Below, piece by piece: positions 36,896-46,362 of a stretch of 64,000 bases of DNA (within the stretch, counting starts at the first letter, position 1; the number at the start of each line of letters is the position of its first letter). The notes beneath the pieces were generated by a model that worked only from the letters and a program-made list of their open reading frames with translations, searched no databases and was not told the DNA's origin. Origin of the DNA: Maledivibacter sp. (GTDB lineage Bacteria; Bacillota; Clostridia; Peptostreptococcales; Caminicellaceae); contig JAOASB010000025.1 in NCBI GenBank assembly GCA_025210375.1, positions 1-64,000 of the forward strand, written 5' to 3'. Made by a program: the position numbers and the translations under genes.

Positions 36896-36999
36896 CTCTT
36901 ACTTGGCAGAATTGCATAATACATATGGTATAGCTTTGAAGAATTTTAGACTACATATGGTAGATAGTTTTTGTAGAAGGTAATTATGCAATTTGCTCA
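36880..36999. repeat. Intact 120-bp MITE-like element (copy C)
   Basis: The ends TGAGGAAATTGCATAA and TTATGCAATTTGCTCA are inverted repeats. The flanking bases GA are duplicated. It lies in the opposite orientation to copies A and B and just upstream of the thiamine operon. Confidence 0.85.
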
Positions 37000-37088
37000 G
37001 ATATAAATTTTATCTTTAAATTCCATTATTCATATTGTAAAATATTTTAAGCCGTGTTATAATTTCCTTGAAGAAAACTAAATATTAA

Positions 37089-37180
37089 CTAGGGGAGCCT
37101 GTATGAATAGGCTGAGAAAGAGATGTTATCTCTGACCCTCATAACCTGACGTGGTTAATCCCACCGTAGGGAAGTGTGTT
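37089..37180 (+). promoter_or_regulatory. TPP riboswitch (THI element)
   Basis: The hallmarks are present in order: GGGGAGCC, GGCTGAGAAAGAGA, TCTCTGACCC, then ATAACCTGACGTGGTTAATC and the closing CCGTAGGGAAGTG. It senses thiamine pyrophosphate and controls the thiS-tenI operon 265 bp downstream. Two intrinsic terminators follow, so control is probably by early termination. Confidence 0.95.
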
Positions 37181-37220
37181 ATAGTAAGTATTTTACAATA
37201 TATTTATTTATCGTATACTT

Positions 37221-37253
37221 ATCACAAATTCTCTAGAATTTGTGATTTTTTAT
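37221..37253 (+). terminator. First terminator after the TPP riboswitch
   Basis: The stem ATCACAAATTCT/AGAATTTGTGAT is followed by TTTTTT. This is the expected expression platform. Confidence 0.8.
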
Positions 37254-37285
37254 TACTTACTATTCTATTTCTAAGAGTGTTATGA

Positions 37286-37315
37286 GGGAAGCAGATAATC
37301 TGCTTCCCTTTTTAT
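37286..37315 (+). terminator. Second terminator in the thi leader
   Basis: The stem GGGAAGCAGAT/ATCTGCTTCCC is followed by TTTTTATTT. It stands 33 bp after the first terminator and still before thiS. Confidence 0.8.
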
Positions 37316-37445
37316 TTAATTCAAGTTAATGTTTAACTCTAACATTTAAGCTCTCTGTTCTCAACCGTTTCATAAATATCTTTAGTTCAACATTAACTTT
37401 AACTATTGGATTTTGATTCCATCATTAAGGAGAGGAGGATTCATT

Positions 37446-37637
37446 ATGCTAGTTAATGGAAAGTATATGGACTTTGAAAATATTTCAATTCTTCAGCTAC
37501 TAAATAAATTAAAGCTTGATATGAATAAGGTAGTTGTAGAAGTCAATTTTGACATAATTTCAAAGGAAAGCTACTGTGATTTTGCTTTAAATAAAGAAGA
37601 CAAAATTGAGATTATTAGCTTAGTAGGTGGTGGTTAG
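37446..37637 (+). CDS. thiS: Sulfur carrier protein ThiS
   Basis: The 63-residue ubiquitin-like protein ends in VGGG, the glycine tail that is adenylated and thiocarboxylated to carry sulfur for the thiazole ring. The start MLVNGKYMDFENISILQLLN and the end IISLVGGG fit ThiS; the last glycines overlap the thiF start region. ATG 37446 follows AGGAGG; an earlier in-frame start at 37413 is not needed. It is the first gene of the riboswitch-controlled operon. Confidence 0.93.
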   Translation: MLVNGKYMDFENISILQLLNKLKLDMNKVVVEVNFDIISKESYCDFALNKEDKIEIISLVGGG

Positions 37638-38445
37638 ATTGAAAATCTTCTTAAACGAAAAAAGTGTTGACGTGGATAAATGCACTACAGCTTTTGGGAT
37701 AAAAAGGAGCTTTAAACCTAACGCTGATATAGTGATTCTCAATGGTTTTATCATAGGTGAAGATATTGTTGTTAAAGAAAATGATAGAGTAACGCTTATT
37801 AGAAGAGGTGAAATCCCATCTAAAAGTGAGCTTGAGAGTCTTATGATTTCACGCCATACCCCGGGAGTTCATGAAAAGATAAAAAAGGCTAGAGTTGGAG
37901 TTGCAGGTCTTGGAGGATTAGGGTCAAATGCTTCTATTTCATTGGCAAGGATTGGTATAGGCTATCTAAAGCTAGTGGATTTTGATGTGGTTGAGCCTAG
38001 CAATTTAAATAGACAACAGTACTTCATAAAGCATTTAGGAATGAATAAAACTGAGGCTATGAAGGAATTAATCTCCCAGATAAATCCCTTTGTAAAAATA
38101 GAGACTGAAAATGCTTATATAAATAAAAACAATGTGGAAGGTCTTTTTAATGATGTGGATATTATAGTTGAAGCCTTTGACAATGCTAAATCTAAGGCTG
38201 AACTTATTAACGCAGTACTCAAGAAGATGCCTGAAAAGAAAGTGGTAGCAGCTTCAGGAATGGCAGGATATTTTTCAAGTAATACAATAATCACAAAAAA
38301 AATAAGGGAAAATTTCTATCTAGTGGGTGATGATGTTTCTGAGGCAAAAACTGGTTGTGGTCTCATGGCTCCTAGAGTTTCAATTGCTGCTAATCATCAG
38401 GCAAATATGGTTTTAAGAATAATAATGGGTGAAAAGGATGTGTAG
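37627..38445 (+). CDS. thiF: ThiS adenylyltransferase ThiF with N-terminal ThiS-like domain
   Basis: ThiF activates the C-terminus of ThiS with ATP. The protein has two parts: residues about 5-75 look like a second ThiS-like beta-grasp domain without the Gly-Gly tail ([20 protein letters not shown], then [14 protein letters not shown]), and residues about 80-270 are the E1-like domain with [11 protein letters not shown], the Asp in [17 protein letters not shown] and [10 protein letters not shown]. Only two Cys are present, so the zinc-binding CxxC pairs of E. coli ThiF are missing. The start is GTG 37627, GTG 37630 or TTG 37639. Confidence 0.9.
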   Translation: MVVRLKIFLNEKSVDVDKCTTAFGIKRSFKPNADIVILNGFIIGEDIVVKENDRVTLIRRGEIPSKSELESLMISRHTPGVHEKIKKARVGVAGLGGLGSNASISLARIGIGYLKLVDFDVVEPSNLNRQQYFIKHLGMNKTEAMKELISQINPFVKIETENAYINKNNVEGLFNDVDIIVEAFDNAKSKAELINAVLKKMPEKKVVAASGMAGYFSSNTIITKKIRENFYLVGDDVSEAKTGCGLMAPRVSIAANHQANMVLRIIMGEKDV

Positions 38446-38449
38446 CGGA

Positions 38450-39217
38450 ATGGATAAGTTAATTATTGGTGGAGTAGAGCTTAACAGTAGACTCTTAATA
38501 GGTACTGGAAAATTCCCTAACAAAAAAATTATTCCAGATGTAATCAAAGGCTCTGGAGCTAATGTAATTACTATGGCACTTAGAAGAGTAGACCTCAGCT
38601 CTAAGGAGGAAAATATCCTAGAGTACATCCCAAGGGATTGTATATTACTTCCTAATACTTCAGGAGCTAGAAATGCCAATGAAGCCATTAGAATAGCAAG
38701 ACTTGCAAGGGCAATGGGCTGTGGAGATTGGGTTAAGATTGAGGTTATCTCAGATAATAAATACCTTCTACCCGATAACTATGAAACTATAAAGGCAACT
38801 GAAACCCTAGCTAAGGAAGGATTTATTGTACTTCCATATATGAGCCCTGACCTAATGGCCGCAAAAAGCTTAGTCAGTGCAGGAGCAGCCGCAGTTATGC
38901 CTTTAGGCGCTCCAATAGGTACCAATAAGGGGCTTCAAACAAAGGAATTAATTAGAATATTGATAGAAGAAATAAAGCTTCCTATTATTGTTGATGCAGG
39001 AATCGGTAAGCCTTCCCATGCTGCAGAGGCTATGGAAATGGGAGCAGCCGCGGTTTTAGTCAATACTGCAATTGCCACTGCTGGTGATCCCATAAGGATG
39101 GGGGAAGCCTTTAATCTAAGTATTAAAGCCGGAAGGATGGCTTATCTTTCAAAGCTTGGGCCAGAAAGAAGCTATGCTGAGGCATCTTCTCCATTGACCG
39201 GATTCTTGAATATATAG
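38450..39217 (+). CDS. thiG: Thiazole synthase ThiG
   Basis: ThiG builds the thiazole phosphate from deoxyxylulose phosphate, dehydroglycine and ThiS-thiocarboxylate. The 255-residue TIM-barrel protein has [14 protein letters not shown], the Schiff-base lysine in [24 protein letters not shown] and [19 protein letters not shown] 38450 stands 4 bp after the thiF stop with AAAGGATG upstream; the frame also has an ATG at 38429 inside thiF. Its product joins the pyrimidine made by ThiC. Confidence 0.95.
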   Translation: MDKLIIGGVELNSRLLIGTGKFPNKKIIPDVIKGSGANVITMALRRVDLSSKEENILEYIPRDCILLPNTSGARNANEAIRIARLARAMGCGDWVKIEVISDNKYLLPDNYETIKATETLAKEGFIVLPYMSPDLMAAKSLVSAGAAAVMPLGAPIGTNKGLQTKELIRILIEEIKLPIIVDAGIGKPSHAAEAMEMGAAAVLVNTAIATAGDPIRMGEAFNLSIKAGRMAYLSKLGPERSYAEASSPLTGFLNI

Positions 39218-39229
39218 GGGTGGTATAGA

Positions 39230-40333
39230 ATGTCTTTTTATGATGAGTACCTTAAATTTAAAAATCTTGATTTTATGAGCTTCTTTGAAAAAACAACTAA
39301 ATCAGATGTGATGAGGGCAATTAATAAAGATCATTTAGATAAATATGATTTTTTAACACTCTTATCCCCTGCAGCTCAAGATGTACTTGAAGAAATGGCA
39401 CAAAAATCCCATAGGCTTACAATACAAAACTTCGGCAAAACAATGAAGTTATTTACCCCCATGTATATTGCTAACCATTGTGTAAATAAATGCTCCTACT
39501 GTGGATTTAATGTTGCTAATGATATAGTTAGAAAACAACTGACCTTAAATGAAATTGAGGATCAATGCAAGTTCATTTCTTCAACGGGTTTAAGACATAT
39601 TTTAATCCTGACCGGTGAATCAAAACAGAAGACTCCTGTTTCATATATTACTGATGCCATAAAAATTATAAAGAAATATTTTGATTCCATTGCCATAGAA
39701 ATTTATCCATTAACTGAAGATGAATATAAAGAGGTTATAGCAGCCGGGGCCGATTCCCTTACAGTATATCAAGAGGTATATAACGAAGAAATATATGACA
39801 AGGTTCATATTTCTGGTCCTAAGAAAAATTATAGGTTTAGGCTAGATGCACCGGAAAGAGGCTGCATGGCAAAGATGCGTGGTGTAAATATTGGTTCACT
39901 TTTGGGACTAGATGATTGGAGGAAGGAAGCATTTTTTACTGGGCTTCACGGGGAGTACCTTCAAAACAAGTATTGCGATACTGAGATTAGCATATCTCCA
40001 CCAAGGATAAGACCCCATGTTGGAAGTTTTAGTGACATCTATCCAGTAAATGATATAGATTTGGTTCAGATAATGCTTGCCATAAGACTTTTTCTTCCTA
40101 GAGCTGGTATAACCATATCTACAAGGGAAGATCAGAATTTTAGAGATAACCTTATTCCCCTAGGAGTTACAAAAATGTCGGCGGGAGTATCTACAGAGGT
40201 TGGAGGACATTCTTCTGAGACAAAAAGCGACAGTCAGTTTGAAATCTCCGACAAACGAAGTGTAGAAGAAATACGAAAACTATTATTAACTAAACGATAT
40301 CAACCAGTATTTAAGGACTGGATGCATATATAA
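39230..40333 (+). CDS. thiH: 2-iminoacetate (dehydroglycine) synthase ThiH
   Basis: This radical SAM enzyme cleaves tyrosine to dehydroglycine and p-cresol and supplies ThiG under anaerobic conditions; aerobes use ThiO instead. The 367-residue protein has the cluster motif CVNKCSYCGF (CX3CX2C), then LILTGES and TVYQEVYNEEIYDKVH. The presence of ThiH fits an anaerobic lifestyle. It starts 12 bp after thiG. Confidence 0.95.
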   Translation: MSFYDEYLKFKNLDFMSFFEKTTKSDVMRAINKDHLDKYDFLTLLSPAAQDVLEEMAQKSHRLTIQNFGKTMKLFTPMYIANHCVNKCSYCGFNVANDIVRKQLTLNEIEDQCKFISSTGLRHILILTGESKQKTPVSYITDAIKIIKKYFDSIAIEIYPLTEDEYKEVIAAGADSLTVYQEVYNEEIYDKVHISGPKKNYRFRLDAPERGCMAKMRGVNIGSLLGLDDWRKEAFFTGLHGEYLQNKYCDTEISISPPRIRPHVGSFSDIYPVNDIDLVQIMLAIRLFLPRAGITISTREDQNFRDNLIPLGVTKMSAGVSTEVGGHSSETKSDSQFEISDKRSVEEIRKLLLTKRYQPVFKDWMHI

Positions 40334-40386
40334 TCCATTATGTAAAAATTTTTAAATCATAATTATTATAGAGAGGATGATTAAGT

Positions 40387-41700
40387 ATGAATTATACAAC
40401 TCAAATGGATGCTGCAAAGAAAGGTATTATAACTAAGGAAATGGAGACAGTAGCTAAAAAAGAAGGATTAGATATAGAATTATTACGTAAAAGGGTTTCC
40501 GAAGGAAAGATCGTTATTCCAGCAAATAAAAATCATAAATCCTTAAATCCAGAAGGTGTAGGCGAAGGACTTAGAACAAAAATAAATGTAAACCTTGGTA
40601 TCTCTAAGGATTGTTGCGATATAGAAAAAGAACTTGAAAAGGTAAGGGGAGCCCTTAAATTTAATGTAGAAGCAATAATGGATTTAAGCTCCTATGGAAA
40701 AACAGAAGAATTTAGAACAAGACTTGTTGATATGTCCCCAGCAATGATAGGTACAGTACCTATTTATGATGCCGTAGGATTCTATGATAAAGAGCTTAAG
40801 GATATTACAGCTGAGGAGTTTTTAGCAGTAGCAAGAAAGCATGCAGAAAATGGTGTAGACTTTATGACAATCCATGCAGGAATCAATAGAGAAACTGCAC
40901 AGATTTTCAAAAGAAATAAAAGACTCAACCATATAGTTTCAAGGGGAGGTTCTCTTCTTTACGCATGGATGGAATTGAATAATAAGGAAAATCCATTCTT
41001 TGAGTATTATGATCAACTCCTTGATATATGCGAAGAATATGATGTAACCCTTAGCCTCGGAGATGCTTGTCGTCCTGGTAGCATAAATGATTCAACCGAT
41101 GCAAGTCAAATCCAAGAATTGATTGTTCTTGGTGAGCTAACTAAAAGGGCATGGGAAAGAAATGTTCAGGTTATAATTGAAGGGCCAGGTCATATGGCTA
41201 TAAATGAAATAACTGCTAATATGGTTATTGAAAAGAAGCTATGTCATGGGGCTCCCTTCTATGTATTGGGCCCTATCGTTACAGATGTAGCTCCGGGTTA
41301 TGATCATATCACAAGTGCTATCGGTGGAGCCATTGCGGCGGCTAATGGTGCTGATTTCTTATGCTACGTTACCCCGGCAGAGCATTTGAGATTACCTGAC
41401 CTGGATGACATGAAGGAAGGTATCATTGCTACTAAAATTGCTGCCCATGCCGCTGACATAGCAAAAAACATACCCGGTGCAAAGCAATGGGATTATGAAA
41501 TGAGTAAAGCAAGACAAGAGCTTGACTGGGAAAAAATGTTTAGTCTTGCTATTGACCCTGAGAAAGCTATTAGATACAGAAAAGAATCTATGCCTGCCCA
41601 TGAAGATAGCTGTACAATGTGCGGAAAAATGTGTTCGATGAGAAACATGAATAAGGTAATGGAGGGAAAAAATATCAACATTTTGAGAGAGGACGATTAA
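40387..41700 (+). CDS. thiC: Phosphomethylpyrimidine synthase ThiC (short form)
   Basis: ThiC rearranges aminoimidazole ribotide into hydroxymethylpyrimidine phosphate by radical SAM chemistry. The 437-residue protein lacks the long N-terminal domain of proteobacterial ThiC. It has [35 protein letters not shown] and the C-terminal cluster motif CTMCGKMC, here CX2CX3C, as in other short clostridial forms. GAGAGGATG precedes ATG 40387. It is followed by tenI after only one base. Confidence 0.95.
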   Translation: MNYTTQMDAAKKGIITKEMETVAKKEGLDIELLRKRVSEGKIVIPANKNHKSLNPEGVGEGLRTKINVNLGISKDCCDIEKELEKVRGALKFNVEAIMDLSSYGKTEEFRTRLVDMSPAMIGTVPIYDAVGFYDKELKDITAEEFLAVARKHAENGVDFMTIHAGINRETAQIFKRNKRLNHIVSRGGSLLYAWMELNNKENPFFEYYDQLLDICEEYDVTLSLGDACRPGSINDSTDASQIQELIVLGELTKRAWERNVQVIIEGPGHMAINEITANMVIEKKLCHGAPFYVLGPIVTDVAPGYDHITSAIGGAIAAANGADFLCYVTPAEHLRLPDLDDMKEGIIATKIAAHAADIAKNIPGAKQWDYEMSKARQELDWEKMFSLAIDPEKAIRYRKESMPAHEDSCTMCGKMCSMRNMNKVMEGKNINILREDD

Positions 41701-41701
41701 T

Positions 41702-42304
41702 GTGCTTTATCTCATAACCAATAGAAAAATAATAGGATCTGGTAATTTGTATAGCATAGTTTTAGAGGCACTTAGGGGTGGAACCAAGGCAGTCATACTT
41801 CGTGAAAAGGACTTATCCTATGAGGAGCTTCTTCCAATAGCATTTAAACTAAGGAATATAACTAATTCCTTCGGTGCAGAGTTAATTGTTAATGGAAGCT
41901 TAAGGGTTTCTGAAATTTCTAATGCCCATTACTTTCATATAGGCATGGAGACTTTTGAAAAACAAAGACCAGATTTAAAGGGAGTATTATTTGGATTATC
42001 GGTTCATAGTGTTGAAGAAGCCATTAAAGCACAGCAATATGGAGCTAAGTATATTTTAGCTAGTCATATATTTAAAACTAAATGTAAAAAGGGTCTTGAC
42101 CCTAAGGGCATTAAATTAATAAAGGATATTAAAACACGGATAAACATACCTGTAATAGCCCTTGGTGGAATTAATGATAGAAATATTCAAGAAGTGATTG
42201 AAGCTGGTGCTGACGGAATAGCCGTAATGTCCTATATAATGTCATCCCAGGACCCTTACGCATCTTCTAAAAGACTCACAGATAAGATTAAAGCCATTTG
42301 TTAG
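41702..42304 (+). CDS. tenI: Thiazole tautomerase TenI (ThiE-like fold)
   Basis: The 200-residue barrel resembles thiamine-phosphate synthase but matches TenI better. It has SHIFKTKCKKG with His122, the catalytic histidine of Bacillus TenI, then IPVIALGGIN and AGADGIAVMSYIMSS. ThiE-specific acidic residues are absent: LIVNG is found in place of LIVND and HIGMETF in place of HLGQxD. TenI converts the thiazole tautomer made by ThiG. If this call is right, the operon has no thiE, thiD or thiM, and the coupling step is encoded elsewhere. Confidence 0.8.
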   Translation: MLYLITNRKIIGSGNLYSIVLEALRGGTKAVILREKDLSYEELLPIAFKLRNITNSFGAELIVNGSLRVSEISNAHYFHIGMETFEKQRPDLKGVLFGLSVHSVEEAIKAQQYGAKYILASHIFKTKCKKGLDPKGIKLIKDIKTRINIPVIALGGINDRNIQEVIEAGADGIAVMSYIMSSQDPYASSKRLTDKIKAIC

Positions 42305-42333
42305 ATTTCAGCCATAAGGTATAGAGCAGCATT

Positions 42334-42364
42334 TGGGGTCTATTCTATGACCCCAACTTTTTCA
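42334..42364 (+). terminator. Terminator of the thiamine operon
   Basis: The stem TGGGGTC/GACCCCA at 42334-42355 is followed by TTTTT. It lies between convergent genes and ends the thi transcript. Confidence 0.85.
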
Positions 42365-42399
42365 TATAACTTTTTAACTAACACATATGAACCAACCCT

Positions 42400-42729
42400 C
42401 TATTTTTCTACTACCCCATCCTTATTATTTCCTTGGACTTCATTGATCCTATTGAATATTATATTGTATCCATCGGCTCCATATAAAAGACATCTGTTTA
42501 CTCTACTGATTGTTGCCGTACTGGCTCCAGTTATTTCCTCTATTTCATGATAGGTTTTATTATCTCTTAAAAGCTTTGCAACTTGTAATCTTTGAGAAAT
42601 AGCCTGCAATTCCTTTATAGTACAAATATCTTCAAAAAATCTGTAGCATTCTTCTTTATTTTCCAGCTGTAAAATTGCTTCAAAAAGTTCATCTAAAAAT
42701 TCCGTAGCTAGTTTTGAGTTATATGTCAT
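42400..42729 (-). CDS. YerC/TrpR-family regulator
   Basis: This is a helical DNA-binding protein of 109 residues from the YerC/YecD branch of the TrpR-like superfamily. Visible are FLDELFEAILQLENKEECYR, FFEDICTIKELQAISQRLQV, LLRDNKTYHEI and the helix-turn-helix ITGASTATISRVNRCLLYG. ATG 42729 is preferred, since AGGGGTG lies 6 bases upstream; the frame extends to a GTG at 42738. The target is unknown. It is convergent with the thiamine operon and has no partner gene. Confidence 0.88.
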   Translation of the reverse strand: MTYNSKLATEFLDELFEAILQLENKEECYRFFEDICTIKELQAISQRLQVAKLLRDNKTYHEIEEITGASTATISRVNRCLLYGADGYNIIFNRINEVQGNNKDGVVEK

Positions 42730-42781
42730 TTTATTCACCCCTAAAAATTTGTAAAATCAAATATAGAGAATCCCAAGTATC

Positions 42782-42815
42782 TTAATTTATACATATGGAA
42801 ATATCCAATGTTCGA
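42782..42815. repeat. Half copy of the 60-bp palindrome
   Basis: TTAATTTATACATATGGAAA and the following ATATCCAATG match the left half of the 43707-43766 copy. The right arm is missing. Confidence 0.5.
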
Positions 42816-42879
42816 TATATATATATTATACCAAAATTTTCTCAATTAATAATTTTTGCACTAAAAGAAATAATATATT

Positions 42880-43041
42880 TAGGCAGGTTCAAAAATAAAC
42901 TGGTCATCTTACTCGTCCTTTTAATTTTTTTCCCCCACACTCAATCACTTACATATAGTGAATATGTGCGTGACTGAGTACCTAGAAAATAATAAAAATT
43001 GCTTCGAAAACTGACTTGCTTTATTTTTTTCATATGCCTTA
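42880..43041. repeat. 162-bp palindromic repeat (copy 1)
   Basis: It is the same length and orientation as 56071-56232. Imperfect terminal inverted repeats (TTAAGGCA...AAAATAAA...GTCA) enclose an inner hairpin, ACTCAATCAC...GTGACTGAGT. It has no coding capacity. It lies upstream of a small gene. Confidence 0.75.
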
Positions 43042-43075
43042 TGTGAAAAATCTTAAAGGTTAAGAGGTGAATATA

Positions 43076-43279
43076 ATGGACAAACATAAAAAAGCAAAGG
43101 AAGATGCAGCAAATTTTAGTGCTGAGGAAGCCATGAATCTAATAGATAAGAGCTATAATTCCAATGACTATAATATTATTCCAAAACAAGAAAATGCTTA
43201 TCTGATGCCTTGGACAATGAAAGGCGGCATAGATATGATAGATTCATCGAAATTTTATGATGATAAAGATATTGAATAA
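43076..43279 (+). CDS. Small protein of unknown function
   Basis: The 67-residue acidic and polar protein begins MDKHKKAKEDAANFSAEEAM. ATG 43076 follows AAGAGGTG; the in-frame GTG at 43067 lies in the ribosome site. It has no membrane segment, cysteine motif or family I recognise. It stands alone and is followed by repeats and a terminator. The good ribosome site supports a real gene. Confidence 0.55.
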   Translation: MDKHKKAKEDAANFSAEEAMNLIDKSYNSNDYNIIPKQENAYLMPWTMKGGIDMIDSSKFYDDKDIE

Positions 43280-43315
43280 AGGATTAATACCCTCAAAATT
43301 AAAGGCCTTTTTAGG

Positions 43316-43459
43316 CAGCCCGCCATCCTGTTGACAAACCCGAATTTCTTCGTTGTTGCTTCAACCAAGAACCCTTACGTATGTCTGTATACGCTACGGC
43401 CTCTTGGTTTCAGCACGCCTCGAACTTCGAATTTCTCAACAGCCTGCCATCTTGTTGAC
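43316..43459. repeat. Large palindrome bracketed by 20-bp direct repeats
   Basis: CAGCCNGCCATCNTGTTGAC occurs at 43316-43335 and 43440-43459. Between them are imperfect inverted arms, CGAATTTCTTCG and CGAACTTCGAATTT, and an inner AACCAAGA/TCTTGGTT stem. The segment is more G+C rich than its surroundings. It looks like an intergenic palindromic element inserted in an ordinary 3' region. Confidence 0.65.
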
Positions 43460-43474
43460 TTTGTCAACAATCTG

Positions 43475-43500
43475 AGACCTCAAAATGAGAGGTCTTTTTT
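43475..43500 (+). terminator. Terminator downstream of the small gene
   Basis: The stem AGACCTC/GAGGTCT is followed by TTTTTT. A second hairpin, TTGTTGAC/GTCAACAA, stands just before it at 43452-43470. Confidence 0.8.
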
Positions 43501-43706
43501 ACTTTTAAATCAAATTCATTCTCTAAAAGGCTAATTAAAGTATTTATAGCTTCTTTTTAATGGGCTTTATCACCTATAGCTGTTTTATCTTGTAACGGTA
43601 AAGAAAAAAATTAGTTCTATTATATTATGGTAAAATTTTCATATTTCTATTATAATATAAGTTAATATCTATTACGGCTAACTATATAGATTCCCAAAAG
43701 TTAAGC

Positions 43707-43766
43707 TTAATTTATACATCTCAAAATATCCGATGATTCTAGGGAGTTTTGATGTGTATAAATTAA
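43707..43766. repeat. 60-bp palindromic repeat (copy 2)
   Basis: The arms TTAATTTATACATCTCAAAA and TTTTGATGTGTATAAATTAA pair over about 19 bp. It matches 17173-17232 in length and arms. It sits about 50 bp before the DUF2339 gene. Confidence 0.75.
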
Positions 43767-43817
43767 TTGTTTAACTGGAATATCTATACTTTTTATTAGC
43801 CTATAAGGGAGGTATCT

Positions 43818-46316
43818 ATGGAAATAAAAGATAAAATGGATAGTCTGTTAAATAATCAAAAAAAAATTATCAAAGACTATGAGGAACTTATCAAAGAACT
43901 AAATATTGATAATTCCATCAATGAAAATCTCAAACTTAAAAAAGAAATTGAAGGTCACAAGAAAAAACTGAGGGAAATACAGTCCCATTCTAAAAAAATA
44001 TCCCAAGAAAATATGAGCTTAAAGGCCGCTTTAACTGATCAAATATTAAATGAAAAAATTAGTATCTTAAATGCCTCTAGAAAAAAAATGGAGCTATATT
44101 TTGATAAGAAAACAAATTCAAATCTAAACAAACTACAATCCATAGAGACACAAGCCATTACTAAACTCAATAATATATCTAAAATAATTGACTCCCAGTT
44201 AGATAATGATGAAGAAGATATTCTTGCTAATATAAACGAAATTAAGTTGAAAATAAATAATAGAATTCAAGATAAAAAAAATAGACTGAAAGATGAAAAA
44301 AATAGTATTATTGATGAACTAAAAAGAGAATATGAGGAACTTAAGAATGAAGGAATCAGTGAAGAAATTATTGAGAAAAAAAGAAAGCATAATGATATAG
44401 AAGTAAAGATTGGACTAAACTGGATAAATAAAGCTGGGATAATTCTTCTCTTATTAGCCGTTGGTACAGCAATGAAATATACATATTCAACATGGTTCAA
44501 TAGTTATATGAAGGGTATATCTGGTTTTATTTTTGGGGCACTTCTTCTAATAGGTGGAGAATTGTTAAACCGAAAGGGTAAAAATACCTTTGCCCTTGGT
44601 TTATGCGGTGGAGGTACGGGGGTTTTATATCTTTCAGTTTTTAGCAGCTACTTTATTCTTAAAATATTAAATATGCCTGTTAGTATTTTGATATCGGTTC
44701 TCATCACAACCGTATCCTTAGTATTGTCCCAAAGATATGTTTCAATGACCATATGTGGCATTTCCCTTGTTGGGGGTTATCTACCATTTTTTAGCTACGT
44801 TCTATTTGAAAACATATTGGGAAATCAGGTCTATATAGCCATGGGATATTTGCTTCTATTAAATCTATTGGTTCTTGCATTATCCTTAAATAAACGGTGG
44901 ATATACATAAATTATTTGAGCTTTATATTAAATATTCCTTGTCTTGTATATTTATCCTTTGAATCCCCAAGTCAAATAATAAGCATAGGATATGCAATTT
45001 TAACATTTGTTATGTATTTAGGGATTACACTTCTTTATCCAATCAGAGAAAAAATCAAACTTAAAATTATTGACGTAATATTGTTAGGACTTAATACCGT
45101 AACTAATTGTCTACTTGTCTATGGACTCTTTGATATATCCGGATACCATTCGTATAAAGGTTTCCTTGCATTAATCTATGCCCTCACATATTTGGTGTTT
45201 GGGCAAATTATAAGAAAAAATGCCTCACAAGAAAAAAGGACTCTGGCTTTATTCTATATAACTTCCATGACCTTTGCAATACTTATGATACCCTTCCAAT
45301 TTGGTATTGAATGGTCATCCCTTGGCTGGTTAATAGAAGCAATCTTAATTATAACCTTCGCCTCAAGAGCTAATGAAACCAAAATGGAAATAGCTGGATG
45401 GTTTGTTTTTACTTTATGCTTTATTAGCTTTATGATACTAGACTTCTTTCCTTGGATGGAGGTTGAATATTTTGATTTAAGATATACTTTAATGAGCCTA
45501 GGTGTCGTTTATGTTCTTGCCTTATATATACGCGAACTCAATCAAAGCGAATTATTCAAATATAGTAATAAAGGAAAATTTCTAACTTACTACAAATACT
45601 TCGCTACTATAAATAGTTGGATTTATCTTTTAAGAATAACCTATAGACTTTATGATGGATATATAAATCTGTATAGTTATTATTATACCTTTTATATATT
45701 AGTTTCAATGGCCCTAGTAACAATCCTATTCTCTTATGGAATATCTAAGGTAAAACTCATCAAGGATAAGATAATTACTGGTATATCTATTGCCTTATAT
45801 ATTATTGCCGATTTACTATGTATATTCTTAAACATCTTTGCCTATAATCCCATGGAAAACAACGCACAAAAAATTACAGCAATAATAATTCTTATCACTT
45901 ATAATATTTTTGTTTTCTTTAGTGTGAAGGACCTAATCATAAGACTACTACGAAATAAAGGATTTAGTTTAGATTTTTATCCACTATCCATGGCAATTTA
46001 TTTCCTAGGAGTTGTTACCTCTTTTCTCATATATCAATTTGATCTGAATAATATCAATCTAATAATAAGTTTATTTTTTATAGCAATGTCATTAATCTAT
46101 ATAATCTATGGTTTCAAGCAAAGATTTATGATGCTAAGAAGATTTGGCCTTGGACTTTCAATATTTGCTACTGGAAAGCTATTTATATTTGATTTATCCT
46201 ATTTAGATACTACGGGTAGGATTATTGCATACTTCTGTTTCGGCATAATATTAGTAGGAATTTCATTTATATATCAAAAACTCAGAAGTTCTTTAGATAA
46301 ACAACCTTCACCATAA
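43818..46316 (+). CDS. DUF2339-family multispanning membrane protein
   Basis: The 832-residue protein begins with a long charged coiled coil (about 1-195, rich in Lys and Glu). It continues with KIGLNWINKAGIILLLLAVG at about residue 197, the usual DUF2339 entry motif, and then some 18-20 hydrophobic segments to the end. The function of the family is not known; it is thought to act in the envelope. AAGGGAGG precedes ATG 43818. It pairs with the DUF3999-type gene 46 bp downstream. Confidence 0.8.
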   Translation: MEIKDKMDSLLNNQKKIIKDYEELIKELNIDNSINENLKLKKEIEGHKKKLREIQSHSKKISQENMSLKAALTDQILNEKISILNASRKKMELYFDKKTNSNLNKLQSIETQAITKLNNISKIIDSQLDNDEEDILANINEIKLKINNRIQDKKNRLKDEKNSIIDELKREYEELKNEGISEEIIEKKRKHNDIEVKIGLNWINKAGIILLLLAVGTAMKYTYSTWFNSYMKGISGFIFGALLLIGGELLNRKGKNTFALGLCGGGTGVLYLSVFSSYFILKILNMPVSILISVLITTVSLVLSQRYVSMTICGISLVGGYLPFFSYVLFENILGNQVYIAMGYLLLLNLLVLALSLNKRWIYINYLSFILNIPCLVYLSFESPSQIISIGYAILTFVMYLGITLLYPIREKIKLKIIDVILLGLNTVTNCLLVYGLFDISGYHSYKGFLALIYALTYLVFGQIIRKNASQEKRTLALFYITSMTFAILMIPFQFGIEWSSLGWLIEAILIITFASRANETKMEIAGWFVFTLCFISFMILDFFPWMEVEYFDLRYTLMSLGVVYVLALYIRELNQSELFKYSNKGKFLTYYKYFATINSWIYLLRITYRLYDGYINLYSYYYTFYILVSMALVTILFSYGISKVKLIKDKIITGISIALYIIADLLCIFLNIFAYNPMENNAQKITAIIILITYNIFVFFSVKDLIIRLLRNKGFSLDFYPLSMAIYFLGVVTSFLIYQFDLNNINLIISLFFIAMSLIYIIYGFKQRFMMLRRFGLGLSIFATGKLFIFDLSYLDTTGRIIAYFCFGIILVGISFIYQKLRSSLDKQPSP

Positions 46317-46362
46317 AGAGTAAAAATACTTGATTCTAATTTATTGGTTAGGGGGTCACACC

